64,000 bases of DNA, from NCBI RefSeq assembly GCF_003651185.1, contig NZ_RCDC01000009.1, forward strand, positions 124,001 through 188,000. The letters are read 5' to 3'. This document shows positions 24,210 to 32,561 of this stretch, piece by piece. The translations under genes and the position numbers were made by a program. The DNA is from Stenotrophomonas rhizophila. Its GTDB lineage: Bacteria; Pseudomonadota; Gammaproteobacteria; Xanthomonadales; Xanthomonadaceae. The notes under the pieces were generated by a model that saw only the letters and a program-made list of their open reading frames with translations, was not told where the DNA came from and ran no database searches. Position 1 is the first letter of the stretch; the number at the start of each line of letters is the position of its first letter.

Positions 24210-25473
24210 GCGCGAGCGCGGTGGTGGCCGGTTGCACGCGCTGGCCCAGACGCCAGGCGATCACGCCACCGGCCACGGTCAGTACCCCCACGAAACCGCA
24301 CACGCCCAGCCAGTCCCAATGGGTGTAGAACACGCCGCCAAGCACCCCGGCCACGCTGGAGCCCAGGTAGTAGGCGAACAGATAGAGGGCGGATGCTTCG
24401 GCGCGCATCGCACCGGCGCGGCTGCCTACCCAGCTGCTGGCCACCGAGTGGCCGCCGAAGAAGCCGAACGTCACCAGCGCGATGCCGGCCGCCATGCAGC
24501 CCAGCCACGGCATCGCGAGCAGCACGATGCCCAGCGCGATCAGTCCGTAGCAGATCGCCAGCACGCGGCTGCGGCCATGGCGATTGGCCTGCTGCCCCAT
24601 CCACGCCGAGCTGAAGGTGCCGACCAGGTACACGCTGAAGATCAGGCCAACCACGGTCTGGCTGAGGCCATACGGCGGCGCCAGCAGGTGGAAGCCGAGA
24701 TAGTTGTAGAGGGTGACGAACACGCCCATCAGCACGAACGCGGTGGCGAACAACCACGGCAACCCGGGATCGCCGAACAGCCTGCGCCAGCGCGAAGGCA
24801 GTTCGCGCAGTCCCCCGCGACGGCTCTGGAAGTGGCGTGACGGCGGCAGCTGGATCCATAGCAGCACGGTACTGAGCAGCGCGATCAACGAGACCACGCC
24901 AATGCCCCAGCGCCAGCCCCAATGGTCGGCCACGATGCCCGCGATGAGACGGCCGCTCATGCCGCCGATCGCGTTGCCGCCGATGTACAGGCCCATCGCC
25001 AGGCCCAGCGCGCGGCTGTCCATTTCCTCGGCGAGGTAGGTCATGCCCACCGCCGGGACGCCACTGAGCGCGATGCCGAGCAGCGTGCGCAACACCAGCA
25101 GCGTGGTCCAGTCATCCACCATCGCGGTGGCGACGGACAACACGCTGGAGGCCAGGAGCGCGGCGACCATCACGCTGCGGCGCCCGATGCGGTCGGAGAT
25201 CAATCCCGCGATCAGCATCGAGACCGCCAGCAGACCGGTGGTCAGCGACAGGGTCAGCGCACTGTTGGCTGCGGAGACACCGAAGTGGCGACTGAATTCG
25301 GGCAGCAGCGGCTGCACCGTGTAGAGCAGCCCGAAGGTGGAGAAGCCGGCCAGGAACAGCGCGGCCGCCGTGCGCCGGAAGGCCGGGGTGCCCTGCTGGA
25401 TCTGGTCCCCGGCCGGCGCTGCGGTGGTGGTCGGGGGGCTGCGGTCGGGGACCGCTGCGGTGTCGCCATTCAT
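24199..25473 (-). CDS. MFS transporter (YnfM/AraJ-like)
   Basis: Membrane protein of 424 residues with twelve predicted helices. The MFS motif A between helices 2 and 3 is ISDRIGRRSVM, and a long loop containing SRHFQSRRGGLRELPSRW separates the two six-helix halves. It resembles the YnfM/AraJ exporters; the substrate is unknown. Its 3' end overlaps the convergent LysR gene by 11 bases. Upstream lie an inverted repeat and the signal peptidase gene. Confidence 0.9.
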   Translation of the reverse strand: MNGDTAAVPDRSPPTTTAAPAGDQIQQGTPAFRRTAAALFLAGFSTFGLLYTVQPLLPEFSRHFGVSAANSALTLSLTTGLLAVSMLIAGLISDRIGRRSVMVAALLASSVLSVATAMVDDWTTLLVLRTLLGIALSGVPAVGMTYLAEEMDSRALGLAMGLYIGGNAIGGMSGRLIAGIVADHWGWRWGIGVVSLIALLSTVLLWIQLPPSRHFQSRRGGLRELPSRWRRLFGDPGLPWLFATAFVLMGVFVTLYNYLGFHLLAPPYGLSQTVVGLIFSVYLVGTFSSAWMGQQANRHGRSRVLAICYGLIALGIVLLAMPWLGCMAAGIALVTFGFFGGHSVASSWVGSRAGAMRAEASALYLFAYYLGSSVAGVLGGVFYTHWDWLGVCGFVGVLTVAGGVIAWRLGQRVQPATTALALSR

Positions 25474-25560
25474 GCCGGTAAGGCCCGCGTAGACGGGCCG
25501 GAGCGAGGAGTCAGCGCTCAGGATAGGCAGCGTCGGTAGGTCGATCCATAACCTGATAGG

Positions 25561-25593
25561 TCTGAATCGAGATGTTGCAGATATCGATTCAGA
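25561..25593. repeat. Inverted repeat between lepB-like and MFS genes
   Basis: Perfect 10-bp arms TCTGAATCGA (25561-25570) and TCGATTCAGA (25584-25593) with a 13-base loop, 12 bases past the signal peptidase stop and 88 bases before the MFS start. It could be a terminator without a T-run, or an operator for the MFS gene. Confidence 0.45.
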
Positions 25594-25605
25594 TCGCGGG
25601 CGCGG

Positions 25606-26238
25606 TTACAGCGCCTGCCAGGTCAGGCCTTCGCCGCGCCGGTAGTAGACATGCGAGGCCTTGCCGTACAGCGCGCTGGCCTGGACCAGGCCGAAGAAAC
25701 GTCCGTCGGCACTGTTGCCGCGGTGGTCGCCGAGCATCAGCACCTCGCCCGTCGGGACGGTCAGCCCAGTGATGTCCGGTCCACCCCCTTGGCCCAGATC
25801 CAGCTGGGCCAGATGCTGGCCGAAGTCTTCGATCTCACCGACCCCGGCCTGGGCCAGCGGATGGCCGTTGATGCTCAGGTGACCGTCGTGCAGCTCGACC
25901 CGATCCCCGCCGACCGCCGCGATGCGCTTGATCAGCCGGGTGCCGTCCTGCGGTGAATCGAACACCGCCACGTCACCGCGCTGTGGCTGACCGGTGTGCA
26001 GCAGCTCCACCGAGGTGAACGGCAGGCGCACGCCGTAGGCACGCATGTCCACCACCACCCGGTCACCCGGCATCAGCGTGTGCTGCATCGAGCCGCTGGG
26101 CACCTGGTAGTGATTGGCCAGGGTGTCGCGCGCCGCAGCGAGCAGGCCGAGCATGACCAGCAGCGGCAGGGCTTCTTTCTTGAGCCAGCGCAGCAGGCGG
26201 TGGTCGGCGGGGGCAGAGGCGGCGGCGGGGGTGTCCAT
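25606..26238 (-). CDS. Signal peptidase I (second, short paralogue)
   Basis: Inner-membrane serine protease of the S26A family, 210 residues, cleaving exported proteins. One N-terminal helix (LPLLVMLGLLAAARDTL, 24-40) is followed by the catalytic Ser50 in VPSGSMQHTLMPGD, Lys104 in TRLIKRIAAVGGDRVE, and the later conserved GDHRGNSADGRFFG. The usual housekeeping LepB of gammaproteobacteria has two helices and is longer, so this is probably an additional signal peptidase. It is divergent from two unknown genes; a link to them is speculative. Confidence 0.9.
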   Translation of the reverse strand: MDTPAAASAPADHRLLRWLKKEALPLLVMLGLLAAARDTLANHYQVPSGSMQHTLMPGDRVVVDMRAYGVRLPFTSVELLHTGQPQRGDVAVFDSPQDGTRLIKRIAAVGGDRVELHDGHLSINGHPLAQAGVGEIEDFGQHLAQLDLGQGGGPDITGLTVPTGEVLMLGDHRGNSADGRFFGLVQASALYGKASHVYYRRGEGLTWQAL

Positions 26239-26324
26239 ACGGGCGCTCCAGGGAGTGTGTGGCTGTGACCGGACGGGCGGCGGGCAAGTTCCCTGGCCGG
26301 GTCCGAAAAAGCTACGCAGTGTTT

Positions 26325-26339
26325 ACGCCGGGCCGGCGT
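26325..26339. repeat. Short dyad in the divergent promoter region
   Basis: ACGCCGG-G-CCGGCGT lies between the divergent signal peptidase (start 26238) and the dehydroquinase-like gene (start 26417). It may be an operator or chance GC-rich symmetry. Confidence 0.25.
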
Positions 26340-26416
26340 GGTCGGCATCGCGGTTTTACGGGGCGCGGCTGCATCGTGGCGACACCGCGCCGAAGGGCGC
26401 TTCGAAGAGACGTTCC

Positions 26417-26833
26417 ATGACCATCCTGCTGATCCGGCATACACCGTCGAACGCCGTGCCGGACGCGTCGCCGCTGCCGCTGCCGGCGCGGGTCGCCGGG
26501 CACCGCCTAGCCTGCCGCGACTGCGACTCCCTGCCGGCCCTGGTGCGCTGCCTGCAGCGTGCCCAGCGCAGCCGCCCGGCGCTGGTCCTGATCGCCACCG
26601 CGGCGGTCGATGCGCCGCAGTGGGCCCGTTATGGCCAGGCGCTGCGGACCGCGCTGGAGGACCTGCCGGCGCCCTACATCGAGATGGCCAGCAACGACGA
26701 TGACGCGCTGGACGAGCACCTGCATCCGCAGCATGCCCCGGCCGCGCGGGTCGTCTGCAGCAGCGGGCGCCAGGATGCGTGTCGCCTGTCGTTGGCGATC
26801 GCCGCCCATCGCCTGCAGGCCGTGGAGGGCTGA
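26417..26833 (+). CDS. Dehydroquinase II-like protein, highly degenerate
   Basis: Protein of 138 residues, no characterised relative recognised. Its order of elements parallels the next gene and type II dehydroquinase: N-terminal strand TILLIRHTPSN (family LNGPNLN), strand LVLIATAAVD, PYIEMASNDDDAL (family fIEVHLSN) and final strand-helix RVVCSSGRQDACRLSLAIAA. All catalytic residues of the enzyme are absent, so it is unlikely to act on dehydroquinate. The start at 26417 is the first ATG after the divergent gap; SD is weak (GAGA). It ends three bases before the next start, so the two genes are coupled. Confidence 0.6.
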   Translation: MTILLIRHTPSNAVPDASPLPLPARVAGHRLACRDCDSLPALVRCLQRAQRSRPALVLIATAAVDAPQWARYGQALRTALEDLPAPYIEMASNDDDALDEHLHPQHAPAARVVCSSGRQDACRLSLAIAAHRLQAVEG

Positions 26834-26836
26834 GCC

Positions 26837-27286
26837 ATGTCGATCTTCATCATCCGGGGGCCGGAAGCGGCCGGGCAGCTGATCCGTACCGCGCAGCCGC
26901 TGCCTGCGCTGGTCCTGAAATCGTTGGTGCACCGCGCGATCGATGCGGGCACCACGGTGGCGATCCGGGCGTGTGGCTCGGAGCAGGAGCTGCTGGATGC
27001 GCTGCGCGTGGCCGATCACAGCCGCGGCGAAGTCACCCTGCTCGATCCGGGTGCGTGTGTGGCCAGCGCGCGCCTGCAGCGCCTGCTGCCGCATCTGCAC
27101 AACGCCTATGTGGAAGTGCATGACGACGATGCGCGCGCCCCGGAGGCGTGCCTGCCGGCGGAGGTGGGCCAGCGCATCGGCGTGGCGCGTGGGTACTGCG
27201 CACAGAGTTACATGCACGCGCTGGAGATCGCGCTGGATCACCTGGGACGCAGTGAGATCGCCGAGGGCGTGCACGTGGGGACCTGA
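26837..27286 (+). CDS. Type II 3-dehydroquinate dehydratase-like protein lacking the catalytic set
   Basis: Protein of 149 residues, the AroQ length. AroQ landmarks occur in order: IRGPE at 6-10 (for LNGPN), GSEQELLDAL at 47-56 (for SN-EGELID), LLDPGACVAS at 68-77 (for iNPGayThtS), YVEVHDDD at 91-98 (for IEVHLSN) and GVARGYCAQSYMHALEIAL at 115-133 (for the glycine-tyrosine helix). Of the catalytic residues only the histidine in EVH is retained; the asparagine, arginine, tyrosine and second histidine are gone. GGAGGG precedes the ATG. It pairs with the upstream paralogue; a binding or structural role is possible. Confidence 0.7.
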   Translation: MSIFIIRGPEAAGQLIRTAQPLPALVLKSLVHRAIDAGTTVAIRACGSEQELLDALRVADHSRGEVTLLDPGACVASARLQRLLPHLHNAYVEVHDDDARAPEACLPAEVGQRIGVARGYCAQSYMHALEIALDHLGRSEIAEGVHVGT

Positions 27287-27308
27287 GGGGTGAGGGCAGC
27301 ACGCCTCT

Positions 27309-27598
27309 GGCGGAGGCCGGGTCGGGCGCTGGGCCACGATGCCCTTGCCGGCGAATGTCCTCCGGCGTCGGCCGGCGGCCGCCCCCTCCCCCTTTATTTC
27401 GCCCACAAGGACATCGCGACCCACGTATCCAGAGGATTGGCACCCACAGAAAAGCCGGGTTTTCCGTCAGCGTACTGCGAGCCAGCCCCGTAGCGGCTGG
27501 TAGGCGCCTGGGCAAAATCAAGGAAGAGGCCGCCGCCCTCAGGCGGCGGCCGGGGGACATTTGCCGAGGGGCCTGCCGGTCGGGCGTAACGCTCGCGG
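27309..27598 (-). repeat. Intergenic repeat element, copy 1 (paired inverted 55-bp units)
   Basis: This 290-base stretch is, when reverse-complemented, closely similar to 56354-56654. It holds a 55-bp unit at 27350-27404 (plus) and the same unit inverted at 27510-27565, 105 bases apart. The unit reads GGCRAATGTCC at one end and TTTATTTCGCCC or TTGATTTTGCCC at the other, with a GC-rich self-complementary centre. Outer sequences pair to extend each into a long hairpin. It fills most of the 414-base gap between the dehydroquinase-like gene and dcp. No protein or transposase is encoded. Confidence 0.75.
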
Positions 27599-27609
27599 CA
27601 GAAGAAAAA

Positions 27610-27635
27610 AAACGGCAGGGTTTCCCCTGCCGTTT
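27610..27635 (-). terminator. Rho-independent terminator of dcp
   Basis: Stem AAACGGCAGGG (27610-27620) and CCCTGCCGTTT (27625-27635), loop of 4. On the minus strand the stem is followed by a run of eight T, a strong terminator 66 bases after the dcp stop. Confidence 0.85.
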
Positions 27636-27662
27636 CAATATCATCGCGCACTGGTGGCAAGC

Positions 27663-27687
27663 GTACCGACCAACGGTCGGTACCTAC
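27663..27687. repeat. SMAG-type palindrome
   Basis: Arms GTACCGACC (27663-27671) and GGTCGGTAC (27675-27683) around AAC, followed by CTAC (27684-27687), so the element starts GTAG on the minus strand. It lies between the dcp stop and its terminator. Confidence 0.75.
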
Positions 27688-27700
27688 CGGGATGCCGCGA

Positions 27701-29857
27701 TTATTTCAGGCCACGATTGACCAGCAGCGGTTCCACCGACGGATCCTTGCCGCGGAACTCGCGGTACAGATCGGCCAGCTCCACGCTGTTGCCGCGCGAG
27801 AGGATCTTGTCGCGGAAGACCTGGCCGTTCTCCGGGGTCAGGCCGCCGTTCTCCTTGAACCACTCGAAGGCGTCATGGTCGAGCACTTCGGCCCAGAAGT
27901 AGGCGTAGTAACCGGACGAATAACCGCCCCCCCAGATGTGGTCGAAGTAGCTGGTGCGGTAGCGCGGCGGCACCTGCGGCAGGTCGACCTTGAACCTCTT
28001 CAGCGCGGCCGCTTCAAACGGCGCGACGTCCTGCAGCTTGGCGTCGGCCGGCTGGGTGTGCCAGGCCAGGTCGAGCAGGGCGGCCGAGAGGTACTCGGTG
28101 GTCGCATAGCCCTGGTTGAAGGTGCGGGCCTTGAGGATCTTGTCGACCAGCGCCTGCGGCATCGGCTCGCCGGTCTTGTAGTTCTTGGCGTAGTTGGCGA
28201 AGACCTTCGGGTCCAGCGCCCAGTGCTCGTTGAACTGCGAGGGGAACTCGACGAAATCGCGCGAGGTGCTGGTACCGGCGATGGACGGGTACTTCACCTT
28301 CGAGAACATGCCGTGCAGCGCATGGCCGAACTCATGGAACATCGTGGTCACATCATCGAAGCTCAGCAGCGCGGGCTGGCCGGCGGCGGGCTTGGTGAAG
28401 TTGCACACGTTGTAGACCACCGGCTTGGCACCGGTCAGGCCGTCCTGTTCGACGAACACATCCATCCAGGCGCCGCCGGACTTGCTGTCACGCTTGAAGT
28501 AATCGGTGTAGAACAGGGCCAGCGAGGTGCCGTCCTTGTCGAACACTTCGTAGACCTTCATGTCCTGGTGGTAGGTGGGGATGTCGGTACGCGGCTTGAA
28601 GGTGATGCCGTACAGCTGCGTGGCGGCGTAGAAGACGCCGTTCTGCAGCACGTTGTCCATCTCGAAGTACGGCTTGATCTGCGATTCGTCCAGGTCGTAC
28701 TGCGCCTTGCGCACCTGTTCGGCGTAGAAGTCCCAATCGGAGGCAGCGAGCTTGAAACCGCCCTTCTGCGCGTCGATCACCTTCTGCATTTCGCTGATCT
28801 CGCCACGCGCCTTGGCGGTCGCGGCCGGCACGGTGTCGGTCAGCAGCTTGAGCGCGGCGGCCGGGGTCTTGGCCATCTGGTCGGCCAGGCTGTAGGCGGC
28901 GTAGTTCTCGAAGCCGAGCAGCTTGGCCTTCTGCGCGTGCAGCTGGGCCAGGCGCTGGATGGTCTCGCGGGTGTCGTTGGCGTCGCCCTTTTCAGCACGG
29001 GTCTCCGACGCCTTGAGCACGGCGGCGCGTTGCTCGCGGTCGCTCAGCGAGCCGAGCACCGGTTGCTGCGTGGTGTTCTGCAGCGGCAGCAGGTACTTGC
29101 CATCGAGGTTGCGGGCCTTGGCATCGGCGGCGGCGGTGTTGATCGCATCCTCATCCAGGCCGGCCAGCTTGGCCTTGTCATCGACGACCACGGCACCGGC
29201 GGCGGTCGCGGCGACCAGGCGGGTGTGGAACTGCGTGGCCAGCGTGGTTTCTTCCACGTTGAGCTTGCGCAGCGAGGCCTTGTCGGCATCGTTCAACTGC
29301 GCGCCGGCACGCACGAACTCCTGGTAATCACGCTCAACCAGGCGCTTCTGCACCGGGTCCAGGCCCAGCGCATCGCGCTGGTCGTAGATGGTCTTGATGC
29401 GGGCGAACAGCTTCGGGTCGAGGTTGATCTCGTCCTGGTGCTCGGCCAGCTTCGGGGCGACTTCTTCCTGCACCTTCTGGCGTGCATCGTTGGTGTCGGC
29501 CTGGACCAGGCCGAAGAAGATGCGCGACACGCGGGTCAGGGTCTCGCCGCTGCGCTCCAGCGCTTCGATGGTGTTGTCGAAGGTGGCCGGCTCGGGGTTG
29601 TCGGCGATCTTGCGGACTTCGGCCAGGTGCTGCTTCATGCCTTCGTTGAAGGCCGGCAGGTAGTCACTGTCCTTGATCTTGTCGAACGGCGGCGCCTGGA
29701 ACGGCAGCGTGCTGGCGCTCAACAGCGGGTTGGCGGACGCATCGGCCGGCTGCTGGGTCGGGGCGGGCTGGGTATCGGTCACGGGGGTGGACTCCTTGCC
29801 GGAACAGGCCGCCAGCGCCAGGCTGATGGCAGCGGCCAAAACTACGGTACGCGACAT
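27701..29857 (-). CDS. dcp: Peptidyl-dipeptidase Dcp (M3 metallopeptidase), lipoprotein form
   Basis: Zinc peptidase of 718 residues that removes C-terminal dipeptides from peptides. The signature HEFGHALHG (zinc histidines and catalytic glutamate) is in FDDVTTMFHEFGHALHGMFS, with the third ligand glutamate in the FVEFPSQFNEHW segment. Unlike E. coli Dcp it starts with a lipoprotein signal, MSRTVVLAAAISLALAACSG, with lipobox LAAC, and a Thr/Pro/Gln-rich linker, so it should be membrane-tethered outside the cytoplasm. AAGGAG precedes the ATG. Monocistronic with a strong terminator. Confidence 0.95.
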   Translation of the reverse strand: MSRTVVLAAAISLALAACSGKESTPVTDTQPAPTQQPADASANPLLSASTLPFQAPPFDKIKDSDYLPAFNEGMKQHLAEVRKIADNPEPATFDNTIEALERSGETLTRVSRIFFGLVQADTNDARQKVQEEVAPKLAEHQDEINLDPKLFARIKTIYDQRDALGLDPVQKRLVERDYQEFVRAGAQLNDADKASLRKLNVEETTLATQFHTRLVAATAAGAVVVDDKAKLAGLDEDAINTAAADAKARNLDGKYLLPLQNTTQQPVLGSLSDREQRAAVLKASETRAEKGDANDTRETIQRLAQLHAQKAKLLGFENYAAYSLADQMAKTPAAALKLLTDTVPAATAKARGEISEMQKVIDAQKGGFKLAASDWDFYAEQVRKAQYDLDESQIKPYFEMDNVLQNGVFYAATQLYGITFKPRTDIPTYHQDMKVYEVFDKDGTSLALFYTDYFKRDSKSGGAWMDVFVEQDGLTGAKPVVYNVCNFTKPAAGQPALLSFDDVTTMFHEFGHALHGMFSKVKYPSIAGTSTSRDFVEFPSQFNEHWALDPKVFANYAKNYKTGEPMPQALVDKILKARTFNQGYATTEYLSAALLDLAWHTQPADAKLQDVAPFEAAALKRFKVDLPQVPPRYRTSYFDHIWGGGYSSGYYAYFWAEVLDHDAFEWFKENGGLTPENGQVFRDKILSRGNSVELADLYREFRGKDPSVEPLLVNRGLK

Positions 29858-30003
29858 GAAACGGGCTCCTTGGATGAGGGCGCGGGACGTGAAATCCCGC
29901 AGCCGATCACCCTACTCCCAAAGCCCGCAGGCGGCATGTGCCGGTCGTGGCGCGTGGCTGTGCGGGCCGTGGGGGCTACCCGGTCCGGCCCGCCCGGCGG
30001 CGC

Positions 30004-30606
30004 TCAGACGGTGCCGCGGGTCTTGCCCTGCCAGGGGCGGTAGTACGCGCGGATCGCGGCCATGTCGGCCGCGTCGTTGCCGGTGGGATGGAACAACGGG
30101 CCGATGCCGATGGTCTTTTCCGGGTAGTGGAAGTACGCGGCCAGCACCGGCACATCGGCCATGCGCGCGATCTTGAGGAAGCCGGCCTTCCAGTGCTGCA
30201 CTGCCTTGCGCGTGCCCTCCGGGGTGATCGCGTACCACAGGCGGTCCGAGCCACGGATCAGGCTGACTGCCTGCTCCACGGTGCCCTGCGGTGAGCTGCG
30301 GTCCAGCGGGATGACGCCGAGCTTGCGCAGCAGCGGCCCCAGTGGCCACCAGAACAGCGAGGCCTTGCCCAGCACCTTGACCTGCATGCCCAGCGCGATC
30401 TTCGCCGCCATGCCCCAGAAGCCGTCCCAGTTGGACGAATGCGGCGCGATGATGAACACCACTTTGGGCACATCGGGCAGGGTGCCGGTCACTTTCCAGC
30501 CGCCCAGGCGCAGCGTGCAGCGGGCCAGCCAGCGGAGGAAGCGGTTCGGTTTGACCTGCGGCATGTTCGGCGGAACCACCGGCAACAACGGACTTCGGTT
30601 GTTCAA
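30004..30606 (-). CDS. PlsC-like acyltransferase
   Basis: Acyltransferase of 200 residues in the 1-acylglycerol-3-phosphate acyltransferase superfamily. The H-x4-D catalytic motif is APHSSNWDGFWG and the substrate motif is ITPEGTRKAVQHWK. It is shorter than PlsC and closest to the stand-alone cytoplasmic-membrane acyltransferases that may act on phospholipids or other lysolipids; the substrate is not known. It starts four bases after the arfB stop, so the two share a transcript. Confidence 0.88.
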   Translation of the reverse strand: MNNRSPLLPVVPPNMPQVKPNRFLRWLARCTLRLGGWKVTGTLPDVPKVVFIIAPHSSNWDGFWGMAAKIALGMQVKVLGKASLFWWPLGPLLRKLGVIPLDRSSPQGTVEQAVSLIRGSDRLWYAITPEGTRKAVQHWKAGFLKIARMADVPVLAAYFHYPEKTIGIGPLFHPTGNDAADMAAIRAYYRPWQGKTRGTV

Positions 30607-30610
30607 GCAA

Positions 30611-31042
30611 TCACTCCCAATTGCGTGTGGTGCGCCCGCGCTTGATCTGCGCGCGCCCCTTTTTGGCGTCCAGACGACGCAGTTTCGACCCGTAGGTCGG
30701 CTTGGTGGCCACGCGTGCCTTGGGCACGCTCAGCCCCGCCTGGATGAAGGCGGCCAGTCGATCGCGCGCGTCCTCGCGGTTACGGTCCTGGGTACGGAAA
30801 CGCTGTGCATCGATGACCAGCACGCCTTCGCCGGTCATGCGCCGGTCGCGGCGGGCCAGCAGGCGCGCGCGCAACGGCTCGGGCAACGAAGGCGAGCCGG
30901 CCACGTCGAAGCGCAGCTCGACGGCGGTGGAGACCTTGTTGACGTTCTGGCCACCGGCGCCGCTGGCGCGCACGAACCGCTCGACGAGTTCCGTATCCGG
31001 AATCGTCAGGTGCGCGCTGATGGTGACTGGCCCGTTGCCCAT
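30611..31042 (-). CDS. arfB: Peptidyl-tRNA hydrolase ArfB (alternative ribosome rescue factor)
   Basis: Release-factor-like protein of 143 residues. The catalytic GGQ is in RASGAGGQNVNKVSTAVELRF, and the basic C-terminal tail (TKPTYGSKLRRLDAKKGRAQIKRGRT in part) that enters the empty mRNA channel is present. It hydrolyses peptidyl-tRNA on ribosomes stalled without a stop codon. Length fits E. coli YaeJ. ATG 31042 is chosen; ATG 31051 in the same frame is possible and neither has a good ribosome binding site. First gene of a pair with the acyltransferase. Confidence 0.93.
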   Translation of the reverse strand: MGNGPVTISAHLTIPDTELVERFVRASGAGGQNVNKVSTAVELRFDVAGSPSLPEPLRARLLARRDRRMTGEGVLVIDAQRFRTQDRNREDARDRLAAFIQAGLSVPKARVATKPTYGSKLRRLDAKKGRAQIKRGRTTRNWE

Positions 31043-31178
31043 GGGCGGCATTGTAAGGGGAGGACCGCCGGCCGGGTGACTGCAACGTGCGTGGATGTCG
31101 CCGATAACGTCCTCAATTACGGTCTGATGACGCCATCGCAGGTATTCTCCGGTTTCCCGCAACGCAGGATGCTCCGCA

Positions 31179-31727
31179 ATGTTCCCGATCCGCCCGATGG
31201 CCCGCCGTGGCCTGATCCGCATGACATTCGCCCTGGCGCTGGGCCTGGGCGCGATCGCGCCGGCCATCGCCGCGCCGCCGTCGGATGCCGACATCAACCG
31301 CCTGCTGGCCGCCTCGCGCGCGCAGAGCATGCTCGATACGATGCTGCCGCAGATCGAGGCGATGCAGCGCCAGCAGTTCCAGCAGGTGGCGCAGCAGCGT
31401 CAGCTGGATGCGACGCAGCAGGCGCAGTTGCAGCGGATCGAGCAACGGACCAGCCAGACGGTGCGCCAGGCGCTGTCCTGGAAGGAGCTGCGGCCGATGT
31501 ATGTGGATCTGTACAAGCAGACCTTCAGCAAGGAAGACGTGCTGGCGATGGCGGAGTTCTATGAGAGCTCGGCGGGGCAGAGCCTGTTGGACAAGACGCC
31601 GGCGCTGATGCAGAACGTGATGGTGGCGATCCAGGCCAAGATGCAGCCGCTGTTCGTGGATCTGCAGAAGGACCTGGAGGCGATCGTGAACGAGCCGGCG
31701 CCTGCGGCCGCACCGGCGAAGAAGTAA
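31179..31727 (+). CDS. DUF2059 exported protein
   Basis: Predicted periplasmic protein of 182 residues. A signal peptide (MARRGLIRMTFALALGLGAIAPAIAA within the first 32 residues) precedes a helical DUF2059 domain with the typical KQTFSKEDVLAMAEFYESSAGQ segment around residues 105-130, and a Pro/Ala-rich tail ending in KK. Function is unknown. It is divergent from arfB and convergent with truC. Confidence 0.85.
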   Translation: MFPIRPMARRGLIRMTFALALGLGAIAPAIAAPPSDADINRLLAASRAQSMLDTMLPQIEAMQRQQFQQVAQQRQLDATQQAQLQRIEQRTSQTVRQALSWKELRPMYVDLYKQTFSKEDVLAMAEFYESSAGQSLLDKTPALMQNVMVAIQAKMQPLFVDLQKDLEAIVNEPAPAAAPAKK

Positions 31728-31814
31728 TCGGGCTCGGGATCACAGAGGGTTACGTGTCAGTCCGCGTACGGCAGCTGTTCGTTTTCCATGGATGAGTAAG
31801 CCGGGCAGCCCAGG

Positions 31815-32561
31815 TCAGCGCACTTCCCAGTCGAACAGATCCATCGCCTTGCGGAATTCGCCGTCCACCGGCGCGCTGATGTCCATCGGCGTGCCATCCG
31901 GATGCGGGAAGCGCAGGCGCTCGGCGTGCAGGAGCATGCGGTGGATGCCCTGCATGCGGAAGCTGCGGTTGTGGCGGCCGTCGCCGTGGCTGGTGTCACC
32001 GATCAGGTGATGCGAGAGGTGCTTGAGGTGGCGGCGGATCTGGCGGAAGCGGCCGGTCTGCGGCTGGCAGCGCAGCAGGGCGTAGCGTGAGGTCTCGAAC
32101 TCGCCCATCGGAATCGCGATCTCGCCCACGGCGACACGCTGGAAGTGGGTGATCGCCTGCTTCTTGACCGGCTTGCCGGGGCCGCCATCGAGGTCGTGGT
32201 CGACGGTGAAGGCCTCGTCGGCCGGCCAGCCCCGGCAGATCGCGAGGTAATCCTTGGTGACGTCGCCGCCCATCAGCGATTTGCCGAGCACGCTGGCGCT
32301 TTCGCGATCAAAGGCGAGCAGCAGGCAGCCGCTGGTGGCGCGGTCCAGACGATGGACGAGGAAGATCGGCTTGCCGAGCTGTTCGCGCAGGCGGTCGGCG
32401 AGGAAGTCGTCTTCGCCCCGGGCAAGCTTGCTGTCGTGGACCATCAGCCCGGCGGGCTTGTTGACCACGGCGAGCTGGTCGTCCAGGTGCAGCAGCTGCA
32501 GGGGCGGAAGCGCCACCGGCGGCTCGGCCAGGGCCGCTGCCGGCAGCTCGATCACGCTCAT
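31815..32561 (-). CDS. truC: tRNA pseudouridine synthase C (RluA family)
   Basis: Pseudouridine synthase of 248 residues. The catalytic motif HRLDRATSGCLLLAFD carries the active aspartate; LLHLDDQLAVVNKPAGLMVH at the start and RFRQIRRHLKHLSHHLIGDTSHGDGRHNR later are typical of TruC, which modifies U65 of tRNA. There is no S4 domain, in agreement with TruC. ATG 32561 overlaps the ubiB stop as ATGA, indicating translational coupling as the last gene of ubiJ-ubiB-truC; upstream in-frame starts are inside ubiB. Confidence 0.88.
   Translation of the reverse strand: MSVIELPAAALAEPPVALPPLQLLHLDDQLAVVNKPAGLMVHDSKLARGEDDFLADRLREQLGKPIFLVHRLDRATSGCLLLAFDRESASVLGKSLMGGDVTKDYLAICRGWPADEAFTVDHDLDGGPGKPVKKQAITHFQRVAVGEIAIPMGEFETSRYALLRCQPQTGRFRQIRRHLKHLSHHLIGDTSHGDGRHNRSFRMQGIHRMLLHAERLRFPHPDGTPMDISAPVDGEFRKAMDLFDWEVR

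Noticed and set aside
26837..27286. Functional AroQ dehydroquinase
   Set aside because: Only the EVH histidine remains of the catalytic residues, so the shikimate-pathway activity is not supported.
26507..27424. 305-codon minus-strand open frame through the first repeat and the dehydroquinase-like genes
   Set aside because: It overlaps two better-supported plus genes and is Arg/Gln/His-rich in the manner of an antisense frame.
27692..30043. 783-codon open frame on the plus strand opposite dcp
   Set aside because: Shadow of dcp; the minus strand has the lipobox and HEFGH motif, and the plus frame has no domain or ribosome binding site.
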